From Candidatus Palauibacter australiensis (GTDB lineage Bacteria > Gemmatimonadota > Gemmatimonadetes > Palauibacterales > Palauibacteraceae), in assembly GCA_026705295.1 (NCBI GenBank), contig JAPPBA010000180.1, positions 1-64,000 of the forward strand: DNA of 64,000 bases, given 5' to 3'. Below the pieces are notes generated by a model. The model saw only the letters and a program-made list of their open reading frames with translations, did not search any database and was not told the origin of the DNA. This document shows positions 25,523 to 31,817 of this stretch, piece after piece. Position 1 is the stretch's first letter. Every line of letters starts with the position of its first letter. The position numbers and the translations under genes were made by a program.

Positions 25523-26866
25523 TTACTCCCGGATGGCCCCCGACACCCGTCTCACGACGACGGTCGGCACGTCAAAGGCGTCCAGTTCCACGTAGGCGGC
25601 GAGCCCCCCCGGCCCGAAGGCAGCCGGCATCCGAGCTTCCGCAAGGGTCCCGATATACCGCCCCTCGGCGGTGATCAGATCGACCGGACCGGGGCGAGTC
25701 GGCGGCAGCGTATTCGGTCGCCCCCCGACGGCGGACTGAAAGGCCCCCACGATATCCAGGTCGGGAAACCCGTCTGCCGGTGTACGGAGCACCCATATCC
25801 TGCCTTCCCAATCCGCATCGAGGGCATCGATGATCTCGACTTCGCCGGGAAGGTCCAGGTCGTTCAGGCGTGCTACAAACGCTTCGACTCCCCCGAACAA
25901 ACCAAGCATCTCGGCCCTGTCTCGGCTCTCGGCAGACTCCTGCTCCAGGCGAGTCCGCAGGGAGTTGGCGAAGGCCCTCCGATTGCGCTCGTCCCAGGGT
26001 CGTGCCGGAAACGGGCGGGTGAGAATCCGACCGACGTTGCCGGCGGGCTCGACGATCCGAACTGCATATGCGGTGGAATCCGAAAACGCTACGCGTCCGT
26101 TCGGAAGTGGGGCGAAATGGAACTTCACCCGGTCGTCCGGACTGCCGGAGGCCCGGATGAGGGGCACCTCGCGGGCCTCCTCTCCCTCAAACTCCACTCG
26201 GGCCACCTCCCGGGGTCCGGGTTCGATGGAGACCCGGCCCTCCGTCGTATTGTCTTGCCGCTGCACGTCCCACACGAAAGTGACGCGCGAGAGGAGGGTT
26301 CCTTCTCGGTCCGCCTTGCGGACTCGGGGGTTCGCCGCTGGCGTCAGGCCGGCCGGCAGATCGTGGCGCGGGCCCACGCCGGGGAAGCGGACCATGCGTT
26401 CGAACTCCCCATCCGGACCGAAGACGTGGTACGCAAAATGTCCCTTGTCCGGGACGACCGTACGTCCGTCGGCGAGAGCGAAGGCCTGATTCGCCTCGCG
26501 GAACTCGCCTGGGCCGTCACCCCTGCGCCCGAACGCCGCGACGAGGCTTCCGGAGGGGTCGACGACCACGACGCGAAGCTCGTCACCGACCAGATCCGAG
26601 ATGTGCAGGTTGCCGCGCGCGTCAAAGCTCACCGCGGAGACGTAAGAAAAAAGCTCCCACTCCCTGTCTCCGTTTCCGACGCGGTAGACCTCCGTGAAAT
26701 CGGCGGTCAGGAGGCGATCTTCGAGCGGCAACTCGACGACCGGCTGCGCTGTGGCGTTCCCGGCGCCGCTCGCGAATCCGGCCCAAAGGCAGACCGCAGC
26801 AGCCATCGCGGAGGTCCGGCGGCGGGCGCGGGGTCTTTCGTGCCTTGATGTATGCCGTGTATGCAT
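25523..26866 (-). CDS. Secreted 6-bladed beta-propeller protein
   Basis: The product has 447 residues. The start is uncertain: MHTRHTSRHERP is chosen because it leads straight into a signal peptide (about 22-45, ending ATAQP); a GTG at 26911 is possible. It has the propeller signature FGRRGDGPGEF, preceded by AVSFDARGNLHISDLVGD. It shares with the 1369-2778 product the blade order and the ending phrase DAFDVPTVVVRRV (DEFDVPTIILKRL there), so they are paralogues. Here the Cys lipobox is absent, so it is probably soluble in the periplasm. No ligand can be named. The gene is divergent from a short plus-strand gene. Confidence 0.78.
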   Translation of the reverse strand: MHTRHTSRHERPRARRRTSAMAAAVCLWAGFASGAGNATAQPVVELPLEDRLLTADFTEVYRVGNGDREWELFSYVSAVSFDARGNLHISDLVGDELRVVVVDPSGSLVAAFGRRGDGPGEFREANQAFALADGRTVVPDKGHFAYHVFGPDGEFERMVRFPGVGPRHDLPAGLTPAANPRVRKADREGTLLSRVTFVWDVQRQDNTTEGRVSIEPGPREVARVEFEGEEAREVPLIRASGSPDDRVKFHFAPLPNGRVAFSDSTAYAVRIVEPAGNVGRILTRPFPARPWDERNRRAFANSLRTRLEQESAESRDRAEMLGLFGGVEAFVARLNDLDLPGEVEIIDALDADWEGRIWVLRTPADGFPDLDIVGAFQSAVGGRPNTLPPTRPGPVDLITAEGRYIGTLAEARMPAAFGPGGLAAYVELDAFDVPTVVVRRVSGAIRE

Positions 26867-26933
26867 CGATGCAGAACTGTCCGTTTCCGGTCCGGTACAG
26901 CCAGCCACCACGAGGTCACGAGGAGGCCGACCG

Positions 26934-27086
26934 ATGAACGAGCGTCCTATCCTGCTACACGCCGCTCGCGGGGTCTACTCCCTGCCCCTCTGTCTCGGGC
27001 TCATGCTCGCCACGGCGGGCGGGGCCGTCTCTCAGAGGTGGTGGGATGACGAACCGGAGGGCCTCCCCGGCGTGACGGCCCGCTGA
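26934..27086 (+). CDS. Small secreted or membrane protein (50 residues)
   Basis: MNERPILLHAARGVYSLPLC... has a hydrophobic stretch at about 14-33 ending in AVSQ, which looks like a signal peptide. Only a short mature part with RWWDDEPEGLPG follows. GAGGAGG lies eight bases before the ATG. The next gene, an FAD oxidoreductase, starts 15 bp after its stop, so the two may be co-transcribed. No homologue is recognised; it could be a leader-type small protein or a small periplasmic peptide. Confidence 0.5.
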   Translation: MNERPILLHAARGVYSLPLCLGLMLATAGGAVSQRWWDDEPEGLPGVTAR

Positions 27087-27101
27087 GACGAAGGCGGCTC
27101 G

Positions 27102-28328
27102 GTGCGGAGCGGCTACGACTTCGCGATCGCGGGCGGGGGCGTCATCGGCGCCTCCATCGCCTTCCACCTGGCGGAGCTGTCGGGCGCCTCCGTGGCCCTC
27201 TTCGACCGGGGAGAGATCTGCAGCGGGGGCACCCGCCGGTCGTGCGCGATCATCCGCAGCCACTACTCGGTAGCGAGCAACACCGCACTCACGCTCCGGA
27301 GTCTCGACGTGTTCCGCGGTTTCCGGGAGGCGCTCGGCGAAGACGACGTGGCGTGCGGCTTCGTGAACTCGGGCTATCTCATCCTCGCGGGGCCCGGGGC
27401 GTTCGCCGACCGGCTGGCCGACAATCTGGCCCGCCAGCGGAAGCTGGGCGCGGACACGTGGCCCATCGACCGGGCGGAGGCGCGCGAGCTGCACCCGCGG
27501 CTCGAAGTGGAGGACGTGGCAGCGATCGGCTGGGAACCCGCGTCCGGCTACGCGGATCCGGTCGCCACAACCCGCGGGTATGTCACGGCCGCCCGGCGGC
27601 GCGGGGTCGCGGTGTTCGAGCACACGCCGGTGGAGCGGCTGCGCGTCGCGCCGGAGGGCGGCCATCCCGCGGCCGGTCGCGTGACGGGCGTGGCCACGCC
27701 CGACGGGACGGTGGAGGCCGGGTGTGTCGTGAGTGCGGTGGGGCCCTGGACTCGCGGTCTCTACAGTGACTCCGGTCTATCGGACGATGCCGTCGAAGCC
27801 CTCCGATTAGAGGTGTCGCGACACGTCGTGCTGACGTTCGGCGGCCCGTCGTCGTATGGTCCTGAAATTCCTGTTGTAAAGGATCTTACCGTCGATAACA
27901 AGATGTATTTTCGACCCTCCGATGGCGGTGTCGTGCTCGTGGGGACCGGAGATTTCGGAGACCCGCTGGGAGATCCCGACCGCATGCCCCCCGCCGCTCC
28001 GCGCGACCTCGTCTCCCTGCAGCGGGCGCAGATCGGAGCCCGCATGCCGGCCTTCGAGGGGGCGCGTCTCACGGATTCGTGGGTGGGGCCCTACGACATT
28101 ACGCCGGACTGGAATCCCGTGTTGGGTCCCGCGCCCGGCCTGCCCGGTCTGTACCTCGCGTACGGCTTCTCGGGGCACGGGTTCAAGCTAGCCCCGGCCA
28201 TCGGGCGCTGCGTGGCGCAATCCCTGTTGGGGCAGACGCCCGACGTCGACCTCGCCCCGTACCGCCCGGAACGCTTCAGCGAAGAAGCGCTGCTCCTCGG
28301 GGCCTACGGCAGCGGATCCATCTCGTAG
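27102..28328 (+). CDS. FAD-dependent oxidoreductase, D-amino acid/sarcosine oxidase (DAO) family
   Basis: The product has 408 residues from a GTG start. An N-terminal dinucleotide-binding motif, IAGGGVIGASIAFHL, is followed by the acidic LFDRGEICSGGTRRS segment. Near the C-terminus the family's FAD-contact motif reads YLAYGFSGHGFKLAPAIG. The length and order fit glycine/sarcosine/proline oxidase-like flavoenzymes, which deaminate or demethylate secondary amines in the cytoplasm and pass electrons to oxygen or a quinone. The true substrate is open. A short stretch at about 27,840-27,960 is AT-richer than its surroundings but stays in frame. The gene converges on the M56 peptidase gene. Confidence 0.88.
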   Translation: MRSGYDFAIAGGGVIGASIAFHLAELSGASVALFDRGEICSGGTRRSCAIIRSHYSVASNTALTLRSLDVFRGFREALGEDDVACGFVNSGYLILAGPGAFADRLADNLARQRKLGADTWPIDRAEARELHPRLEVEDVAAIGWEPASGYADPVATTRGYVTAARRRGVAVFEHTPVERLRVAPEGGHPAAGRVTGVATPDGTVEAGCVVSAVGPWTRGLYSDSGLSDDAVEALRLEVSRHVVLTFGGPSSYGPEIPVVKDLTVDNKMYFRPSDGGVVLVGTGDFGDPLGDPDRMPPAAPRDLVSLQRAQIGARMPAFEGARLTDSWVGPYDITPDWNPVLGPAPGLPGLYLAYGFSGHGFKLAPAIGRCVAQSLLGQTPDVDLAPYRPERFSEEALLLGAYGSGSIS

Positions 28329-28382
28329 CGGCTTGGCGGTCCGTGCCAAGAGCCTCGCTGCGTTCGAGCGGCGCGAGGAACG

Positions 28383-29612
28383 CTAGCGATGCTCTCGGTG
28401 TTCGCGGTATCGGTACGGCACCGGCAAGTGTTCAGGCGCGTACCGCTCGCCTTCATGGCCCCGCACTCCCTCGTGTTCCCGCGGTTGCAGGTGCTCGGAA
28501 GCGCGCCCGTCTTCGTGGGGAAGGTCTCCGGAGGGAGCCACGGCGGGAGCGAGCAGGGGGGCAAGCGCAAGGAGGCCGACGACGCTCATGCCTCGCCAGC
28601 CGCCCGCGGGCGGCTGCGGCGAACCGCGTTCGTTCAGCAGGCGCCGAACACGCCGTTCCAGTTGTGAGCGGCGCCGACCGATGCAGGGTACGGGGATGCT
28701 CCGATCGCGCGGGACGACCCACCCGGCCACTTCGGTCAGGCAACTCGCCATGGCGAAACGGTCTTCGAGCTGGCTCGCCGCCCAGTCGTCACACTGCTCC
28801 TCGGTGGCGAGGCGTACCTCACGCACCGCAAGCCGGATGAGAGGCTGAAAGAAGAAGATCGCCTGCACGACGTTCAGGATCCCCAGCCGGACCGTGTCGT
28901 GGCGCCGGTGGTGCGCGACCTCGTGGCCCAGAAGCGCAGTGAGTTCGCCATCGTCCAGTTCGTGAAAGGCGCGAACCGGCACACAGATTTCGCGACGGGG
29001 TCCCACGCCGAGCGCCAGCGGCGAACCGAGCGCGTGGCACTCCGTCAGGCGCGGCGGCGAGTCCAACGCCGCTCTGCGGCTGAGCGACGCCAGCGCACGG
29101 GAAGCCCGCGTATCCGCCACCGGCTCGCGATGGAGGAGGCGGCGCCGGAGCATCGCCAGCCGAAGGAGGTAGAGGGCGAGCAGGCCGCTCGCGAGAATGA
29201 GCCACGCGGCGCCGGCGGGCCGGGACCAGCCCGGGCTGATCGCGGCATCGCTGTGGGCCGGCTCGCGGTCGCCGTGGGCCGCTTCGCCTGAGCCGCGGAA
29301 CTCAACGCCCGCGCGCAGGGGGATCGGCGCGACGACCGCACCACCGCCGTGCTCACCCTGTTCGCCCTCAGCGTCGGGTCGCTCCGCGCCGCTGACGAAG
29401 GCAGGCGCCGGAAGCCGCCAGATCGCCGCCTCCGGCGAGACGAACGCCCGGGTCGTCGGCGTGATGAGACTCGCGGCGAGCGCCGTGCACCAGATCGTTT
29501 CCTTCAGACGCGGATGCGTCCGGGGGAAGAGGCGCAGACCGAGCCAGGCGGCGCCGCACCACAGCGTGCTATGCACGAGGAACGCGAGCAGCCACGCCAT
29601 CACGCCGTTCAT
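28383..29612 (-). CDS. M56 (BlaR1/MecR1-like) membrane metallopeptidase with His/Glu-rich tail
   Basis: The 409-residue protein has four likely membrane spans (about 5-27, 38-56, 133-153, 341-360) and a zinc-protease domain on the cytosolic loop. This has HEVAHHRRHD with His230, Glu231 and His234, and EEQCDDWA further on as the probable third-ligand region. In BlaR1/MecR1, an outside signal activates this domain, which leads to removal of the BlaI/MecI repressor. Here the usual penicillin-binding C-terminal domain is absent. After the last span there is only a 49-residue tail with seven His (EHLQPREHEGVRGHEGER and REHREHR). The loop between spans 2 and 3 is also Glu/His/Gly-rich. It overlaps the BlaI-type gene by 4 bp. 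A metal or polyanion signal is possible. Confidence 0.85.
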   Translation of the reverse strand: MNGVMAWLLAFLVHSTLWCGAAWLGLRLFPRTHPRLKETIWCTALAASLITPTTRAFVSPEAAIWRLPAPAFVSGAERPDAEGEQGEHGGGAVVAPIPLRAGVEFRGSGEAAHGDREPAHSDAAISPGWSRPAGAAWLILASGLLALYLLRLAMLRRRLLHREPVADTRASRALASLSRRAALDSPPRLTECHALGSPLALGVGPRREICVPVRAFHELDDGELTALLGHEVAHHRRHDTVRLGILNVVQAIFFFQPLIRLAVREVRLATEEQCDDWAASQLEDRFAMASCLTEVAGWVVPRDRSIPVPCIGRRRSQLERRVRRLLNERGSPQPPAGGWRGMSVVGLLALAPLLAPAVAPSGDLPHEDGRASEHLQPREHEGVRGHEGERYAPEHLPVPYRYREHREHR

Positions 29613-29995
29613 CGCGCTCCACCCTTCCGTTTCGCGGCGACGAGGGCCCTGAGATCATCGAGATCCTCGACGTCGACCTCGCCGGATTCGATCAGGTGGT
29701 TGACCAGCGCCGCGCTGTCGCCGGAGAACAGGCGCTGCACGAGATCACCGACCATCCCGTCGCGAACATCCGTCTCGGCGATCGCGGGCCGGTAGATGAA
29801 CTGCCGGCCGTTCAGTCGGTGACTCACGCACCCGTACTCCTCGAGCTTGCGCAGCATCGTCTTGATCGTCGTGACGGCAAGACCGCGCTCCTCGAAGAGA
29901 GCCCTGTGGACCTCGATCGCCGGCGCTTCACCGCGCTCCCACAGTACGCGCATGATCGCGAGCTGCAGGTCTCCGAGTCGACGTTTCCGTTTCAT
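29609..29995 (-). CDS. BlaI/MecI/CopY-family transcriptional repressor
   Basis: This 128-residue winged-helix protein shows LGDLQLAIMRVLWERGEAP, TTIKTMLRKLEEYGC and HRLNGRQFIYRPAI, the core of the BlaI/MecI DNA-binding domain. A short C-terminal dimerisation region follows (EVDVEDLDDLRALVAAKR). These repressors bind ACTAC/GTAGT-type dyads and are released when the partner M56 protease is activated. The M56 gene overlaps the stop codon. A possible site, GATAGTCATATC, lies 40 bp before the start, and better dyads lie at 31595-31627 ahead of the upstream genes, so autoregulation of the whole group is likely. There is no CopY-type Cys motif. Confidence 0.88.
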   Translation of the reverse strand: MKRKRRLGDLQLAIMRVLWERGEAPAIEVHRALFEERGLAVTTIKTMLRKLEEYGCVSHRLNGRQFIYRPAIAETDVRDGMVGDLVQRLFSGDSAALVNHLIESGEVDVEDLDDLRALVAAKRKGGAR

Positions 29996-30044
29996 GGCTG
30001 GCCCTTCCGCATTGGGACCTGGCGGCGGTTACCGAGATAGTCAT

Positions 30045-30090
30045 ATCCATCGACCCCGGATCCCGACAAGGGTTCCCGGGGTCGATGGAT
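30045..30090. terminator. 15-bp perfect inverted repeat upstream of the BlaI-type gene
   Basis: ATCCATCGACCCCGG (30045-30059) is exactly repeated in reverse complement at 30076-30090, around a 16-nt loop that itself holds CCC/GGG. It lies between the lipoprotein stop (30113) and the repressor start (29995). It may end or attenuate the upstream transcript, giving different levels of the two halves. There is no T-run. Confidence 0.5.
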
Positions 30091-30112
30091 CGCGAGGCAA
30101 CCGCCTGCGGTC

Positions 30113-30496
30113 TCAGCTTCCCGGTCCGATCTCGATGTGGACGCTGAACGCCGTGAAGCTCTGACCCCGGGCGTCGAGTTCGACCGGATTCGTTTCACCC
30201 GCCCCGATCACGATCCGGGGCGTCGGGCCCAGTTCGACCCCGTTCGACAGGTGGATTTCGATCCGCACGTCCGCCACGGCCGCGCCGGTCGTGTTCGTGA
30301 GCGTACCGGTGAAGGTCTCGTTCGGCTGGTCGTAGCGAAGGACGAGATCGACGCCCGCGCGGCTCTCCCTCGCGGTATCCGACAGTTGGTATTGCGTGCC
30401 GCTCTCGCCCGGCTCCGTTGAGCTGTTGCCGCATCCGGCGGCGGCGAGAGTGGCGGCCATGACCACGGCCATCGTCAGGATTCTCTGCAGCTTCAT
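30113..30496 (-). CDS. Lipoprotein with FxLYD-like domain
   Basis: The 127-residue product starts at MKLQRILT and has a lipobox ending at Cys22 (LAAAGC). The mature part is one small beta-sandwich: DLVLRYDQPNETFTGTLTN and VRIEIHLSNGVELGPTPRI. This is close to residues 143-210 of the next protein upstream (GSVTNTT, VRVEIHLDNGTELGPTKRI) and resembles FxLYD-type domains, which bind or present partners at the cell surface in other bacteria. The function here is unknown. It is on the same strand as the repressor and M56 genes, but a hairpin separates it from them. Confidence 0.72.
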   Translation of the reverse strand: MKLQRILTMAVVMAATLAAAGCGNSSTEPGESGTQYQLSDTARESRAGVDLVLRYDQPNETFTGTLTNTTGAAVADVRIEIHLSNGVELGPTPRIVIGAGETNPVELDARGQSFTAFSVHIEIGPGS

Positions 30497-30614
30497 TTTG
30501 ATCCTCGTCTGTTCGATGTTCGATCCCACAAAGGGTGCTTCTTCGCCGTGCCCGGTTTGACGCGCCAACCATGACGCGGGTCACTCGGCGGACCCGGCGG
30601 AGACGGATGCGAGG

Positions 30615-31538
30615 CTACCGCGACCTCGCCTTCAACTCGGCTTCCAACGCGTGCAGCTCGCCGCGCAGGATCCGGAGCTGGTTGTACAGCGGACGGTAGG
30701 CAGCGTCCTGCGGACGGGCTCCATCGCCGCGAGCTTCGCCACCGCTTTCACGGCTCCCGTGCTCGCCGCCGCCCTCCCGACCGCCGTGCTCGCCGCCGCC
30801 CTCGCGGCCGCCGTGCCCTTCGCCACCCTCTTCACCTCCAGTGCCGTGGCCTTGCTCGACACCGGCTTCGGGATGGCTGACCCAGGAACTGAATTCTTCG
30901 CCGAACGTCCCGAGCTCGACGGGAACCGTCTGACCCGGTCTCACGTCGATGCGCTTCGTCGGACCGAGTTCCGTGCCGTTGTCCAGGTGGATCTCGACGC
31001 GCACCTGCGACAGGGTCGTGGCCGTCGTGTTCGTCACCGAACCCGCGAAGACCTGCGTGTTGGGGTTGAACTGAAGGACGAGGCGAGCACCGTTCGCGAA
31101 GACCTCGTCCTGCCCCGTCACCTTCGCGAGGTAGGCGCCGCCTTCCTCGCCCCCTTCGCCGCCCTCTCGCCCTGCGTGCTCGCCACCACCTTCCCCGCCT
31201 GCGTGCTCGCCACGACCTTCGCGGCCACCGTGCTCGCCGCGGCCCTCGCGACCTTCCCGGCCCTCGCGGCCTTCCCGGTTTGCCGGCGAACCGGCCTGTG
31301 GGCCGGCCGGATGGGGGCTGAGCCCCGCGAGCACGCGCGTCTCGCGGAGCGCGGCGCGAGCCTGTTTCACCATGCCATAGAGCGCATCCGCGTCCGCGCT
31401 GTTCCCGATGGCCTGCCGTGTCTGCCCTTCCTGCCCCTCCTGCACAGGGGGCGCCTCGTCCCCCCCGCCACTCAACAGCGCGGGCACTCCTGCTCCCGCG
31501 GCGCCGAGCAGCATCAGCGATACGATCGCGATCTTCAT
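30615..31538 (-). CDS. Secreted protein with Glu/His/Gly/Arg-rich repeats flanking an FxLYD-like domain
   Basis: The 307-residue product begins MKIAIVSLMLL; a GTG one codon upstream is equally possible. A signal peptide spans about 1-22. Two low-complexity tracts, about 88-135 (units like GREGRGEH) and 229-275 (three copies of a nine-residue unit, xHGGREGGG), flank a beta-sandwich at 136-211 that closely matches the lipoprotein downstream. A short charged helix ends the protein (YNQLRILRGELHALEAELKA). The regularly spaced His and Glu could chelate metal ions or bind anionic polymers, but no activity is known. It is the first gene of the BlaI/M56 group and is preceded by operator-like dyads. 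Its frame is supported by the alignment with the lipoprotein and by the AAAGGG ribosome site. Confidence 0.78.
   Translation of the reverse strand: MKIAIVSLMLLGAAGAGVPALLSGGGDEAPPVQEGQEGQTRQAIGNSADADALYGMVKQARAALRETRVLAGLSPHPAGPQAGSPANREGREGREGREGRGEHGGREGRGEHAGGEGGGEHAGREGGEGGEEGGAYLAKVTGQDEVFANGARLVLQFNPNTQVFAGSVTNTTATTLSQVRVEIHLDNGTELGPTKRIDVRPGQTVPVELGTFGEEFSSWVSHPEAGVEQGHGTGGEEGGEGHGGREGGGEHGGREGGGEHGSRESGGEARGDGARPQDAAYRPLYNQLRILRGELHALEAELKARSR
30738..30818. repeat. Three 27-bp tandem repeats inside the Glu/His-rich gene
   Basis: Three consecutive 27-bp units encode the nine-residue unit (G/E)HGGREGGG, with drift in the last copy. A second, more degenerate tract lies at 31134-31277. 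Both are multiples of three and keep the frame, so copy number could vary without breaking the protein. Confidence 0.75.
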
Positions 31539-31594
31539 CACCAGATTCCCTTTCCGCGTTTCCCGGTTCGTGCGGGACTGGTTCGCCCGCTTGA

Positions 31595-31627
31595 TTGACT
31601 ACCACAATAGTCAACTACTCCGGTAGT
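31595..31627. promoter_or_regulatory. Candidate BlaI-type operator: two adjacent dyads
   Basis: TTGACTA-CCACAA-TAGTCAA (31595-31614) is a perfect 7-bp inverted repeat. It abuts ACTAC-TCCG-GTAGT (31614-31627), a perfect 5-bp dyad. ACTAC/GTAGT half-sites are typical of BlaI/MecI operators. The pair lies about 60-90 bp before the Glu/His-rich gene, where a promoter is expected, and TTGACT could serve as a -35 element. A related TGACTAT occurs before the repressor gene. Binding is inferred. Confidence 0.6.
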
Positions 31628-31731
31628 CTAGATGAGTTCCATGTGGCGCACAAGGCTCTCGGATGCAGGCAGCCCGGGAACGCCTTCGGCCCAGGCCTCG
31701 ATGCGGGTGGGATGTGTTGGGTGTCGCTGCG

Positions 31732-31800
31732 AAGGGGTTAAGCCAATCGAACATCGGATTTTGAATTGGCTTGAGCCGGCAGAGGGGGCGCCAACCCCTT
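31732..31800. terminator. Nested inverted repeats downstream of the amidase gene
   Basis: Outer arms AAGGGGTT (31732-31739) and AACCCCTT (31793-31800) enclose inner arms AAGCCAAT (31740-31747) and ATTGGCTT (31765-31772). The structure starts 18 bp after the amidase stop on the minus strand. It is a reasonable terminator, though without a T-run. Confidence 0.45.
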
Positions 31801-31817
31801 TCCATGGTTGTCTGGAG

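Noticed and set aside
30714-31277. Possible CRISPR-like array
   Set aside because: The repeats are contiguous, have no spacers, and encode a regular peptide unit in an open frame.
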